From: Pseudoxanthomonas koreensis_A
GTDB taxonomy: Bacteria > Pseudomonadota > Gammaproteobacteria > Xanthomonadales > Xanthomonadaceae
Reading direction: 5' to 3'
Length of the DNA: 64,000 nucleotides
NCBI RefSeq assembly: GCF_041890415.1
Contig: NZ_CP169056.1
Span: 124,001-188,000, forward strand
Part shown: positions 25,329 through 34,392 of the stretch, piece after piece
Layout of the letters: every line of letters starts with the position of its first letter
Position numbering within the stretch: position 1 is the first letter of the stretch
Made by a program: the position numbers and the translations under genes
Notes under the pieces: model-generated
The model's input: the letters and a program-made list of their open reading frames with translations, nothing else
The model's database searches: none
What the model was told of the DNA's origin: nothing

Positions 25329-25642
25329 ACGCGCGATGCCCGATGCGGCCATCGCCGGAGGGCAGCATCGGTGGCTGGCGGCCTCGTCTGCGGATGCGGT
25401 GACTTCCCGTCAGCAGGCATCGCACCACACCGTGTCGCGTTCATCGGCCCCCACATGCAGGAGCCGGTCTTGCCGGCGACCGCCAGCTGGAAAACGGCCT
25501 GCCGGCGATCCGCCAGCCATGCAAGGTCGCCGAGAGGCATCCAGCCGCCAGGCCGGGACCGCGGGACATGGGCGGCAGCACACCACATGCCCAAGCGCCG
25601 CCGCACTGCACCCGGAGGCTGCCCGCACCCGGGCGACGAACC
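25329..25642. other. Gap between the exported trio and rho
   Basis: No gene seen. It holds one REP-like unit (25457-25484) and GC-rich sequence with partial repeats of the same core (GCCGGCGATCC near 25501). The rho terminator follows at 25643-25670. Confidence 0.6.
25457..25484 (+). repeat. REP-like unit 4
   Basis: TGCAGGAGCCGGTCTTGCCG followed by GCGACCGC; same family as the units at 613 and 898, with T-to-C change near the start. Confidence 0.75.
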
Positions 25643-25670
25643 AAAAAGAAGCCCCGCCTGGGCGGGGCTT
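25643..25670 (-). terminator. Rho-independent terminator of rho
   Basis: A perfect stem AAGCCCCGCC (25649-25658) / GGCGGGGCTT (25661-25670), followed on the minus strand by TTCTTTTT. It ends the rho transcript 24 bases after the stop codon. Confidence 0.88.
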
Positions 25671-25693
25671 CCGTGCGCTGGCGGTGCAGCGCC

Positions 25694-27442
25694 TCAGCGC
25701 TTCATCGAAGCGAAGAACTCGTCGTTGGACTTGGTGTTCTTCATCCGGTCCAGCATGAACTCCATCGCCCCGATCTCGTCCATCGGGTGCAGCAGCTTGC
25801 GCAGGATCCAGATCTTCTGCAGCAGCTCCGGCTCGATCAGCAGGTCCTCGCGGCGGGTGCCGGAGCGGTTGATGTCGATGGCCGGGAACACGCGCTTCTC
25901 GGAGATCCGGCGCGACAGGTGCACTTCGGAGTTGCCGGTGCCCTTGAACTCCTCGTAGATCACCTCGTCCATCTTGCTGCCGGTGTCGATCAGCGCGGTG
26001 GCAATGATGGTCAGCGAGCCTCCTTCCTCCACGTTGCGCGCAGCGCCGAAGAAGCGCTTGGGCCGGTGCAGGGCGTTGGCGTCGACGCCGCCGGTGAGCA
26101 CCTTGCCTGAGCTGGGCACCACGTTGTTGTAGGCGCGCGCCAGGCGGGTGATCGAGTCGAGCAGGATCACCACGTCCTTCTTGTGCTCGACCAGGCGCTT
26201 GGCCCGCTCGATCACCATTTCGGCCACCTGTACGTGGCGCGCAGCCGGCTCGTCGAAGGTGGAGGAGATGACTTCGCCGCGCACGGTGCGCTGCATCTCG
26301 GTCACTTCTTCCGGGCGCTCGTCGATCAGCAGCACGATCAGGTGCACGTCCGGGTGGTTGGTGGTGATGGCGGTGGCCATCTGCTGCATCATCATCGTCT
26401 TGCCGGCCTTGGGCTGGGAGACGATCAGCGCACGCTGGCCCTTGCCCTGCGGCGCCATCAGGTCGAGGATGCGGCCGGTGATGTCCTCGGTGCTGCCATC
26501 GCCGCGCTCCAGGCGGAAGCGCTTGCGCGGGAACAGCGGGGTGAGGTTCTCGAACAGGTTCTTGCTCTTGGACGCCTCGATCGGCTCGCCGTTGATCGTG
26601 TCGACCACGCTCAGGGCGAAGTAGCGCTCGCCATCCTTGGGCCAGCGGATGCGGCCGGACAGGTGGTCGCCGGTGCGCAGGTTGAAGCGGCGGATCTGGC
26701 TGGGCGAGATGTAGGTGTCGTCCGGGCCGGCCAGGTAGCTGGCCTCGGCCGCGCGCAGGAAGCCGAAGCCGTCGGGCAGGATCTCCAGCACGCCGTCGGC
26801 GGCCACGCCCTCGCCATGCCGGGTCAGTACCTTCAGCAGCGCGAAGATCACGTCCTGCTTGCGCGCACGGGCCACGCCCTCGTGGATCTGCAACTGCTCG
26901 GCGATTTCCAGCAGCTTGTGCGCGGGCATCCGCTTCAGGTCGCCCAGCGAATACTGGGGGAAGCCCTCGGGCACGCTCGGATGCGGACGCGACACGTGCT
27001 GCTGCTGGCCGTTGCCGTCGTCCTGCATGTCGCCATCGTCGCGGCCGCGCTCGCGCTGGCGGTCGCGGCGGTTGCGGAAGCGCTCGCGCCGGTTGTTGCC
27101 GTGGCGGCCACCTTCGCGCTGCTCGCGCTCGCCGCCACCACCGCTACCGTCGCCACCCTGCGGGGCCGCGCCGCCCTCGTTGCCGGCGTCCTGGCTGGCC
27201 GGTGCCTGGCCGGCACTCGCCGCGGGCGCCGCTGCCGCGGCCGCGGCCGGAGCCGAAGCTGCCGCCGGAGCCGGAGCCTGCGGAGCCGGGGCTTGCGGAG
27301 CAGCAGGGGGTGCGGGTGGCGAGCCGGCCGCGGGGGCTGGCTCGTGCGCGGCTTCGGCCGGCTTGGTCACGCGCTTGCGTGCACGCTTTTCGGCGGGTGC
27401 GTCATCGCTCCCGGTCGCTTCAGGCAGGGTGTTATCGGACAA
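25694..27442 (-). CDS. rho: Transcription termination factor Rho with long disordered N-terminus
   Basis: 582 residues against about 419 in E. coli. The conserved part from about residue 165 (LGDLKRMPAHKLLEIAEQL) carries the RNA-binding cold-shock-like domain, Walker A PKAGKT, Walker B VVILLDS and the secondary RNA site. The first ~160 residues are an insert rich in Ala/Pro (Ala-Pro-Gln repeats) followed by Gly/Asp and then an Arg/Asn/Glu tract (RRERFRNRRDRQRERGRDD). The start is TTG at 27442, preceded by GAGGAA; the peptide MSDNTLPEATG fits relatives. It terminates transcription at C-rich RNAs; the basic insert likely adds RNA binding. Confidence 0.95.
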   Translation of the reverse strand: MSDNTLPEATGSDDAPAEKRARKRVTKPAEAAHEPAPAAGSPPAPPAAPQAPAPQAPAPAAASAPAAAAAAAPAASAGQAPASQDAGNEGGAAPQGGDGSGGGGEREQREGGRHGNNRRERFRNRRDRQRERGRDDGDMQDDGNGQQQHVSRPHPSVPEGFPQYSLGDLKRMPAHKLLEIAEQLQIHEGVARARKQDVIFALLKVLTRHGEGVAADGVLEILPDGFGFLRAAEASYLAGPDDTYISPSQIRRFNLRTGDHLSGRIRWPKDGERYFALSVVDTINGEPIEASKSKNLFENLTPLFPRKRFRLERGDGSTEDITGRILDLMAPQGKGQRALIVSQPKAGKTMMMQQMATAITTNHPDVHLIVLLIDERPEEVTEMQRTVRGEVISSTFDEPAARHVQVAEMVIERAKRLVEHKKDVVILLDSITRLARAYNNVVPSSGKVLTGGVDANALHRPKRFFGAARNVEEGGSLTIIATALIDTGSKMDEVIYEEFKGTGNSEVHLSRRISEKRVFPAIDINRSGTRREDLLIEPELLQKIWILRKLLHPMDEIGAMEFMLDRMKNTKSNDEFFASMKR

Positions 27443-27675
27443 GACTGCGATTCCTCGCTGGAAGGTGCGAGCGCCCTGGGACGGGCGGAGGGACTCGTGG
27501 GGTGGGTGCGCCGGAGGGGACGGGAATACCGCTTCCCGGCGAGGTGCGGCCACCGAAGGTGACCGGATTGGATGACACTAGCACCGCTTCCGGGGCTGCG
27601 GCAAGCAGGGCCTTGCCCCGGTTCAGGCAATGGCAGGACGGCGCAACACCGGCCGTCCAGCCATCCCGGAAGCAC

Positions 27676-28014
27676 TCAGGCCGCCGCGCCCAGGGTCTTG
27701 TCGATCATCTGGGTGAGCTGGCCCTTGCCGACCGCGCCGACCTGGGTGGCCTGCACCTGGCCATCCTTGAACAGCAGCAGCATCGGGATCGAGCGCACGT
27801 GGTACTTGATCGCGGTGGCGCGGTTCTGGTCGATGTTGACCTTGGCCACCTTCATGCGGCCGTCGTAGGCCTGGGCCAGCTCATCGACGATCGGCGAGAT
27901 CATCTTGCATGGGCCACACCATTCGGCCCAGAAATCGACCAGCACTGGTTCGGCGGATTGCAGCACGGCGCTGTCGAAATCGGCATCGCCGATATGCATC
28001 ACCTTGTCATTCAC
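27676..28014 (-). CDS. trxA: Thioredoxin
   Basis: A 112-residue thioredoxin with WCGPCK active site and the cis-proline loop SIPMLLLF. It reduces protein disulfides with electrons from thioredoxin reductase. I prefer the GTG at 28014 (protein begins MNDKVMHIGDADF) because a GGAG lies upstream and relatives begin there; the ATG at 28029 adds METPQ. A consensus -35 TTGACA (28099-28104, minus strand) lies upstream, but its -10 is weak. It sits 233 bases upstream of rho; the intervening sequence holds no other feature I can name. Confidence 0.95.
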   Translation of the reverse strand: MNDKVMHIGDADFDSAVLQSAEPVLVDFWAEWCGPCKMISPIVDELAQAYDGRMKVAKVNIDQNRATAIKYHVRSIPMLLLFKDGQVQATQVGAVGKGQLTQMIDKTLGAAA

Positions 28015-28227
28015 TTGGGGGGTCTCCATGGGGATTGCCTGCGAACGGGCCGTCGGGTAGGCCCGCGCATTGGGGTAAACTGGGGCGTTCCGCAGGGTTG
28101 TCAAGGGGTCCGCCATCCCCATAGACGGCCGCACAACCCGGTGCCGAGCGCAGTGTGCGGCGGCCGGGAACCCGATGCAAGACCGCTGCCGGCACCTCCG
28201 CACAGGCGGCCCCATGAAGACTGGATG

Positions 28228-30027
28228 ATGAGCGACAAACCGCTGACCGATATTGTTTTTTCCTCGTTCGACCTGCACCCGGCATTGCTCGCGGGGCTGG
28301 AGTCGGCCGGGTTCACCCGATGCACGCCGATCCAGGCGCTGACCCTGCCGGTAACGCTGGTCGGCGGCGATGTGGCCGGCCAGGCGCAGACCGGCACCGG
28401 CAAGACGCTGGCGTTCCTGGTGACGGTGATGAACCGCCTGCTCACCCGCCCGGCGCTGGCCGAGCGCAAGCCGGAAGACCCGCGCGCGCTGATCCTGGCG
28501 CCGACCCGCGAGCTGGCCATCCAGATCCACAAGGATGCGGTGAAGCTCGGTTCCGAGCTGGGCCTGCGCTTCGCCCTGGTCTATGGCGGCGTGGACTACG
28601 ACAAGCAGCGCGAACTGCTGCAGCAGGGCGTGGACGTGATCATCGCCACCCCGGGCCGGCTGATCGACTACGTCAAGCAGCACAGGGTGGTCAGCCTGCA
28701 TGCCTGCGAGGTGTGCGTGCTGGACGAGGCCGACCGCATGTTCGACCTGGGCTTCATCAAGGACATCCGCTTCCTGTTGCGGCGCATGCCCATCCGCACC
28801 GAGCGCCAGACCCTGCTGTTCTCGGCCACCCTGAGCCACCGCGTGCTGGAGCTGGCCTACGAGCACATGAACGAGCCGGAAAAGCTGGTGGCCGAGGCCG
28901 AGTCGATCACCGCCGCGCGCGTGCGCCAGCTCATGTACTTCCCGGCCGACGAGGAGAAGCTGCCGCTGCTGCTGGGGCTGCTCTCGCGCAGCGAGGGCAC
29001 GCGCACCCTGGTGTTCGTCAACACCAAGGTGTTCGTCGAGCGCGTGGCCCGCGCCCTGGAGAGGGCTGGTTACCGCGTGGGCGTGCTGTCCGGCGACGTG
29101 CCGCAGAAGAAGCGCGAGAGTCTGCTCAACCGCTTCCAGAAGGGCCAGCTCGAGATCCTGGTGGCCACCGACGTGGCCGCGCGCGGCCTGCACATCGATG
29201 GTGTCAGCTCGGTCTACAACTACGACCTGCCGTTCGACGCGGAGGATTACGTCCACCGCATCGGCCGCACCGCCCGCCTGGGCGCCGAGGGCGATGCCAT
29301 CAGCTTCGCCTGCGAGCGCTACGCGATGGGCCTGCCGGACATCGAGGCCTACATCGAGCAGAAGATCCCGACCGCGCCGGTCACCGCCGACCTGCTGGTG
29401 CCGCTGCCGCGCACGCCGCGCGCGTTGCCGGCAGGTGGCGCCGACGAGGGCGACGAGGGTGAAGGCGAGAGCATCGGCCAGATCTTCCGCGAGGCGCGCG
29501 AGCAGCGCGCGGCCGAGGAGGAGCGCCGTGGCGGTGGCAGCCGCAGTGGCAGCAGCCGTGCAGGTGGCAGCCGCAGTGGCGGCAGTGGCACAGGCGCGCG
29601 CCGTGATGGCGAGCGCCGTCCGCGGCGCCCGCGTGGCGAGGGCGTGGCGCCCGTAGCCGGCACTCCTGCCCCGGCCACCGCCGTGGCGGCTGCCGAAGGC
29701 GCGGCTCCGGCTGGCGATGCGCCGGCGGCGCCGGCACGCGCGCCGCGGCGTCCGCGTGTGGAAGGAGACGCCCGGCCTGCGTCCGTCGAGGCCGGTGCCG
29801 AGGGCGAACGAGCGCCGCGCAAGCGTCGTCGCCGTCGGCGTGGCAAGCCCGTTGACGGTGCTGCCGCCGATGCGGCTTCGCAGTCGCAGGGCCGTGCGCC
29901 GAAGCCGCAAGCGGGCGGGCGCCAGGGCCAGCCGCAGGCACCGGCGCGGCCTGCACCGGCCGAACAGGGCGATTCACTGTTCAGCCGCATCGGCCGCAAG
30001 CTGCGTTCGCTGGTTTCGGGAAGCTGA
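28228..30027 (+). CDS. rhlB: DEAD-box RNA helicase RhlB-like
   Basis: About 599 residues. All core motifs are present: Q motif region FTRCTPIQ, AQTGTGKT (I), PTRELAIQ (Ia), TPGR (Ib), DEAD (II), SAT (III), TDVAARGLHIDG (V) and HRIGRTAR (VI). It unwinds short RNA duplexes and in proteobacteria assists RNase E. After residue ~400 comes a ~190-residue low-complexity tail, first Ser/Gly/Arg repeats and then Ala/Pro/Arg with KRRRRRRGK-type basic runs, likely RNA binding. Start: the second of two adjacent ATGs (28225, 28228). It is divergent from trxA. Confidence 0.92.
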   Translation: MSDKPLTDIVFSSFDLHPALLAGLESAGFTRCTPIQALTLPVTLVGGDVAGQAQTGTGKTLAFLVTVMNRLLTRPALAERKPEDPRALILAPTRELAIQIHKDAVKLGSELGLRFALVYGGVDYDKQRELLQQGVDVIIATPGRLIDYVKQHRVVSLHACEVCVLDEADRMFDLGFIKDIRFLLRRMPIRTERQTLLFSATLSHRVLELAYEHMNEPEKLVAEAESITAARVRQLMYFPADEEKLPLLLGLLSRSEGTRTLVFVNTKVFVERVARALERAGYRVGVLSGDVPQKKRESLLNRFQKGQLEILVATDVAARGLHIDGVSSVYNYDLPFDAEDYVHRIGRTARLGAEGDAISFACERYAMGLPDIEAYIEQKIPTAPVTADLLVPLPRTPRALPAGGADEGDEGEGESIGQIFREAREQRAAEEERRGGGSRSGSSRAGGSRSGGSGTGARRDGERRPRRPRGEGVAPVAGTPAPATAVAAAEGAAPAGDAPAAPARAPRRPRVEGDARPASVEAGAEGERAPRKRRRRRRGKPVDGAAADAASQSQGRAPKPQAGGRQGQPQAPARPAPAEQGDSLFSRIGRKLRSLVSGS

Positions 30028-30096
30028 GTTCCCCGGGGCACGGGTGCGGGGCCGCCGTGCTGGCGTGCACCGTATCCCCCCGGGCGCAGGCCCCGG

Positions 30097-30102
30097 CATA
30101 AT
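30097..30102 (+). promoter_or_regulatory. -10 element placing ftsE at a leaderless start
   Basis: CATAAT ends six bases before the ftsE ATG, with no Shine-Dalgarno sequence between. Confidence 0.5.
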
Positions 30103-30108
30103 CGCCGC

Positions 30109-30795
30109 ATGAGCGTGCTGCGATTCGACAGTGTCAGCAAACAGTATCCCGGCGGCCACCAGGCGCTGGTGGACGTGAGCTTCGAGGTGGCCGAGGGCGA
30201 GATGTTGTTCGTCACCGGCCACTCCGGTGCCGGCAAGAGCACCCTGTTGCGGCTGATCCACCTGTCCGAGCGGCCCACCCGCGGCACCGTGCTGCTGGGC
30301 GATCGCAACCTGCAGCGGGTGCGCGGCGGCAAGGTCGCCCTGCATCGCCGCCAGGTCGGCGTGGTCTACCAGGATCATCGCCTGCTTACTGATCGCAGCA
30401 TCGGCGAGAACGTCGCCCTGCCGCTGATCCTGCGCGGCACCCGGCGGGCGGAGATCGGCAAGCGGGTGCGGTCGGTGCTCGAGCGCATGGGCCTGGGCCA
30501 CCGCGAGAAGGCGTTGCCGTCGCAGTTGTCCGCGGGCGAGCAGCAACGCGTGGGCATTGCCCGGGCGATCATCGCCCAGCCACCGCTGCTGGTGGCCGAC
30601 GAGCCCACCGGCAATCTCGACCCGACCCTGGCCGCCGAGATCATGGAGCTGTTCGCCGGGCTGCCCGAGCGCGGCACCAGCGTGCTGGTGGTCAGCCATG
30701 ACCTGCCTCTGCTGCGGCGCATGCGCAAGCGCGTACTGGTGCTCGATCACGGCCGCCTGGTCGATGACATCTCGCCACAGGACCTGGCCGAATGA
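30109..30795 (+). CDS. ftsE: Cell division ATP-binding protein FtsE
   Basis: 228 residues of an ABC ATPase: Walker A GHSGAGKST (about 37-45), signature LSAGEQQRVGIARA, Walker B LLVADEPTGNLD and the H-loop VSHD. With FtsX it forms the complex at the division septum that activates peptidoglycan amidases. The stop overlaps ftsX as ATGA. Confidence 0.96.
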   Translation: MSVLRFDSVSKQYPGGHQALVDVSFEVAEGEMLFVTGHSGAGKSTLLRLIHLSERPTRGTVLLGDRNLQRVRGGKVALHRRQVGVVYQDHRLLTDRSIGENVALPLILRGTRRAEIGKRVRSVLERMGLGHREKALPSQLSAGEQQRVGIARAIIAQPPLLVADEPTGNLDPTLAAEIMELFAGLPERGTSVLVVSHDLPLLRRMRKRVLVLDHGRLVDDISPQDLAE

Positions 30796-31748
30796 CGCGC
30801 GCCACGCACGCCAGGCCTGCAGCGGCGGACACGCCCTCGCGTCCGCGGGTCTGGCTGGACCAGCATCTGCACAGCCTGGCCTTCAGCCTCGGCCGGGTGT
30901 TGCGCAAGCCGTGGGCCACGTTGCTGACCGTAGCGGTGATGGGCCTGGCGTTGGCGTTGCCGCTGGGGTTGTCGATCGTGATGGACAACCTGCGCCATTT
31001 CACCGGCAGCGTGCAGCAGTCGCGCGAGATCGGCGTGTTTCTGAAGATGGACGTGGCGGCGGACGCGGCGGCGACGCTTGCCGGGCGGCTGCGCGCGCGC
31101 GCCGACGTGGCCGCGGTGGAGATACGCACGCCGGAGCAGGCGCTGGCCGGTTTCCGCCAGGGCAGCGGCCTGGGCGAGGCGATCGATGCGCTGGGCCAGA
31201 ACCCGCTGCCCACGCTGCTGGTGGTGGTGCCGCAGGGCAGCGACGATGCCGCCCTGGCCGGCGCGCTGGAGGCGCTGCCGGAGGCCGACCTGGTCCAGCA
31301 CGATGCACTGTGGCGCCGTCGCCTGGATGCGTGGCTGGGCTTCGGCCAGCGCGTGGTCCAGGTGTTGTCGGTGCTGCTTGGCCTGGGCGCGTTGCTGGTG
31401 GTGGGCAACACCGTGCGCCTGGACATCCAGTCGCGGCGCGAGGAGATCGGCGTGCTGCAGTTGCTCGGCGCCAGCGATGGCTTCATCCGCCGGCCCTTCC
31501 TCTACCTGGGCGTGTGGTACGGCCTGGGTGCAGGGCTGCTGGCGCTGGGCCTGATTGGCGCCGCCGGCCTGGCCCTGCGCGATCCCCTGGCCGCGCTCAG
31601 CGCCAGCTACGGCAGCGCCTTCGCATTGAAGGGACTGGATGCCTTGCACTCGGGAGTGGTATTGGTGGGGACCATCCTGCTGGGGTGGCTGGGAGCCTGG
31701 GCGGTCACCGGTCATTTCCTGCGCCAGACCCGGCCTACGGAGACCTGA
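30792..31748 (+). CDS. ftsX: Cell division protein FtsX
   Basis: 318 residues: a ~45-residue cytosolic head, TM1 (about 45-65), a periplasmic domain (about 70-175) and three C-terminal helices (about 190-215, 240-265, 290-310), the standard FtsX plan. The SRREEIGVLQLLGASDGFIRRPFLYLG loop is the typical coupling region to FtsE. Its TGA shares one base with the ATG of the double-receiver gene, so the three genes are co-transcribed. Confidence 0.95.
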   Translation: MTRATHARPAAADTPSRPRVWLDQHLHSLAFSLGRVLRKPWATLLTVAVMGLALALPLGLSIVMDNLRHFTGSVQQSREIGVFLKMDVAADAAATLAGRLRARADVAAVEIRTPEQALAGFRQGSGLGEAIDALGQNPLPTLLVVVPQGSDDAALAGALEALPEADLVQHDALWRRRLDAWLGFGQRVVQVLSVLLGLGALLVVGNTVRLDIQSRREEIGVLQLLGASDGFIRRPFLYLGVWYGLGAGLLALGLIGAAGLALRDPLAALSASYGSAFALKGLDALHSGVVLVGTILLGWLGAWAVTGHFLRQTRPTET

Positions 31749-32590
31749 TGGCTTCGCACGAGCTCAAGCACCTGATCAGCGACGCACCGCGGGTAATGGT
31801 GGCCGACGGCTCCAAGCTGGTGCGCAAGCTGATCGCCGACGTCCTCAAGCGCGAGCTGCCGAACGTGGACGTGGTCGGCTGTTCCAGCATCGCCGAGGCG
31901 CGCCAGGCGCTGGAAGCCGGCGCGGTGGACCTGGTCACCACCGCGCTCTCGCTGCCCGATGGCGACGGCCTGGAACTGGCGCGCAGCGTGCGCGAGGCAG
32001 CCGGGCAGGCCTACGTGCCGGTGATCGTGGTATCCGGCGATGCCCAGCAGCACCTGGTCGAGCGCCGTTTCACCGAGTACGTCACCGACTACTTCGACAA
32101 GTCGCTCGGGCACGAGGCGCTGGCCGAGTTCATCCGCGGCTACGTGCAGCCGCAGGCCATCCCCGGTGCCACCGTGCTGTACATCGAGGACAGCCGGGTG
32201 GTGGCCGAAGCCACCAAGCGCATGCTCGAGCGCCAGCACCTGAACGTGGTGCACGTGATCACCGCCGAGGAGGCATTCGGCCTGCTCACGGTCGAATCGC
32301 TGGGCCGCTCCAAGCACAAGACCGACCTGGTCCTGACCGACGTCACCCTCAAGGGCGAGCTCAGCGGGCGCGACGTGGTCCAGCGCATCCGCGTGGATTT
32401 CGGTTACGGCAAGCGCCGCTTGCCGGTGCTGGTGATGACCGGCGACGCCAACCGCCACAACCAGTCCGAGCTGCTCAAGGCCGGGGCCAACGACCTGGTG
32501 CAGAAGCCGATCGAGGAGCGCCTGCTGGTGACCAAGGTGCTGTTCCAGCTGCGCCTGGCGCGGCTGGACGGTGCAGCGGAGCCGGGTTGA
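31748..32590 (+). CDS. Tandem receiver-domain protein coupled to ftsEX
   Basis: 280 residues made of two CheY-like receiver domains and no output domain. The first (about 14-125) has lost the phospho-accepting Asp: the expected position reads DLVTTALSLPD. The second (about 142-275) keeps the acidic pair IED, the acceptor Asp in LVLTDVTL and the Lys in LVQKPI, so it can be phosphorylated. It starts in the ftsX stop codon. Single-domain or double-domain receivers work through protein contacts, so it may link a histidine kinase to division or to another pathway. The partner kinase is not in the window. Confidence 0.85.
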   Translation: MASHELKHLISDAPRVMVADGSKLVRKLIADVLKRELPNVDVVGCSSIAEARQALEAGAVDLVTTALSLPDGDGLELARSVREAAGQAYVPVIVVSGDAQQHLVERRFTEYVTDYFDKSLGHEALAEFIRGYVQPQAIPGATVLYIEDSRVVAEATKRMLERQHLNVVHVITAEEAFGLLTVESLGRSKHKTDLVLTDVTLKGELSGRDVVQRIRVDFGYGKRRLPVLVMTGDANRHNQSELLKAGANDLVQKPIEERLLVTKVLFQLRLARLDGAAEPG

Positions 32591-32603
32591 TGCAGCGGCC
32601 GGC

Positions 32604-33332
32604 ATGAGCCAGGCCGGGGAAAGCATCCGCCTGGAGCCCTCCTGGCGTGCGCGTATCGGCGACTGGCTGCTGCGCCCGGAGATGCGCGAGCTGTCCGCAT
32701 TCCTGCGCCAGCGCAAGGCCGCCGGAGTCCAGGTCTACCCGCCGGGGCCGCGGATCTTCGCGGCCTTCGACGCCACGCCCTTCGAGTCCGTCAAGGTGGT
32801 GGTCCTGGGCCAGGACCCGTACCACGGCCCGGGCCAGGCGCACGGCCTGTGCTTCTCGGTACCGCCCGGGGTGGCGGTGCCGCCCTCGCTGGACAACATC
32901 CTCAAGGAAATCGGGGCCGAACTCGGCCTGCCGCGGCCGGACCACGGCTGCCTGCTGCCCTGGGCGCGGCGCGGCGTGCTGTTGCTCAATGCGGTGCTGA
33001 CGGTGGAGCAGGGCCGTGCCGGCGCCCACCAGGGCAAGGGCTGGGAGGGCTTCACCGACCACGTCATCGAGACCCTGGCGCGCGAACGCGAGGGGCTGGT
33101 GTTCATGCTCTGGGGCAGTTACGCCCAGGCCAAGGGCAAGGTGATCGACCCGCGCCGGCATCGGGTGCTCAAGGCGCCACACCCCTCGCCGTTGTCGGCC
33201 TACCGCGGGTTCATGGGCTGCGGCCATTTCGCCGCCGCCAATGACTACCTGGCCCGGCGCGGGCAGGCGCCGATCGACTGGTCGCTGCCGCCGCGCGCCG
33301 AGGTCGAGGCGATGCTGGCAGGGGCCGGCTGA
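32604..33332 (+). CDS. ung: Uracil-DNA glycosylase
   Basis: 242 residues, family 1 UDG: catalytic water-activating motif GQDPYHGPGQAHGL with the essential Asp, and the DNA-intercalating loop HPSPLSAYRG. It removes uracil from DNA to start base-excision repair. The ATG at 32604 is 13 bases after the receiver gene, so it probably belongs to the ftsEX transcript. Confidence 0.96.
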   Translation: MSQAGESIRLEPSWRARIGDWLLRPEMRELSAFLRQRKAAGVQVYPPGPRIFAAFDATPFESVKVVVLGQDPYHGPGQAHGLCFSVPPGVAVPPSLDNILKEIGAELGLPRPDHGCLLPWARRGVLLLNAVLTVEQGRAGAHQGKGWEGFTDHVIETLAREREGLVFMLWGSYAQAKGKVIDPRRHRVLKAPHPSPLSAYRGFMGCGHFAAANDYLARRGQAPIDWSLPPRAEVEAMLAGAG

Positions 33333-33410
33333 CCGGCTGACCGGGGCAGGCCCGCCCGTGCGGGCTGGAGGCCAAGAGCCCGGCGGTGCTGCGGTACCCG
33401 GATGCCCCGG

Positions 33411-33476
33411 TGCGTTTATTCCATAAATAGAACAATAGCACTCAGATTGATGTATTTATTCCAGTGGTGATATCAG
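33411..33476 (+). promoter_or_regulatory. AT-rich control region upstream of the pirin gene
   Basis: A 65-base AT-rich patch in an otherwise GC-rich genome. It contains TTTATTCCA twice as a direct repeat (33415-33423 and 33455-33463, 40 bases apart) and a TGATATCA palindrome (33468-33475). TTGATG (33447-33452) may be a -35. The repeats look like an operator, possibly for a LysR- or MarR-type regulator that is not encoded next to it. Confidence 0.5.
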
Positions 33477-33529
33477 TCACTCTGTACTCCAGCGCCGGGT
33501 CCGCCCGGCTTCCCATCCCTGGAGGCACC

Positions 33530-34240
33530 ATGATCATCCTGCGACCGGCCGCCGAGCGCGGCCACGCCAACCACGGCTGGCTGGATTCCCGGCACAGCTT
33601 CTCCTTCGCCGACTACCACGACCCCGCGCACATGCACTGGGGGCCGCTGCGGGTCATCAACGAGGACCGGGTGGCCGCAGGCCAGGGCTTCGGCAGCCAT
33701 GGCCATCGCGACATGGAGATCATCAGCTACGTGCTGGAGGGCGCGCTGGCGCACAAGGACTCGATGGGCAATGTCGAAACGATCGTGCCCGGAGAGGTGC
33801 AGCGCATGAGTGCCGGCACCGGCGTGACCCATTCGGAGTTCAACTACGACACCACCGGCACCACCCATTTCCTGCAGATCTGGATCCTGCCCGAGCGCAC
33901 CGGGATCACCCCCGGCTACGAGCAGAAGCGCTTCGACGAAGCCGGCAAGCGCGGCCGCCTGCGCCTGGTGGTCAGCCCGGACGGTGCCGACGGCTCGTTG
34001 CGCATGCACCAGGATGCGCGCATGTATGCCGGCCTGTTCGATGGCGACGAGGCGGCGGACCTGGACATCGCCCCCGGGCGGCTGGCCTACGTGCACCTGG
34101 TCCGCGGCACCGCCACGGTCAACGGCCACGCCCTGGCCGCCGGCGACGCGTTGATGTATCGCGATGAGCCGCAGATGCGGATCCAGGCCGGGCAGGACGC
34201 GGAGGTACTGGTGTTCGACCTGCCGCCCCTTGCCGCGTAG
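33530..34240 (+). CDS. Pirin-family protein
   Basis: 236 residues of a bicupin pirin. The metal-binding motif GSHGHRDMEIISYVLEG (about 57-73) with the later H-x-E in THSEFN gives the two-histidine, one-glutamate-type site, and the PGEVQRMSAGTGVTHSE core is diagnostic. Some pirins are quercetin 2,3-dioxygenases; others modulate redox-linked regulators, so the substrate is open. Ribosome-binding site GGAGG six bases before the ATG. Expression is probably controlled through the AT-rich repeats upstream. Confidence 0.93.
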   Translation: MIILRPAAERGHANHGWLDSRHSFSFADYHDPAHMHWGPLRVINEDRVAAGQGFGSHGHRDMEIISYVLEGALAHKDSMGNVETIVPGEVQRMSAGTGVTHSEFNYDTTGTTHFLQIWILPERTGITPGYEQKRFDEAGKRGRLRLVVSPDGADGSLRMHQDARMYAGLFDGDEAADLDIAPGRLAYVHLVRGTATVNGHALAAGDALMYRDEPQMRIQAGQDAEVLVFDLPPLAA

Positions 34241-34392
34241 GCGCCGGCCCTGCCCCGACCGCCCATGGACGGCGGCCACGCCGCCGGGCGCTCCCTGCGG
34301 TGCTGCTGCGGTGGCGTACATGCCTGATTCAGAAGGTATTGGCGACGCCCGATATCGTTGCGCCGATGCAACGCAGGGAACCATCCCCGGCG

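Noticed and set aside
34241..34392. Additional gene between pirin and rpoH
   Set aside because: The only frames (up to 86 codons) have no ribosome-binding site or domain; the region is likely rpoH regulatory sequence.
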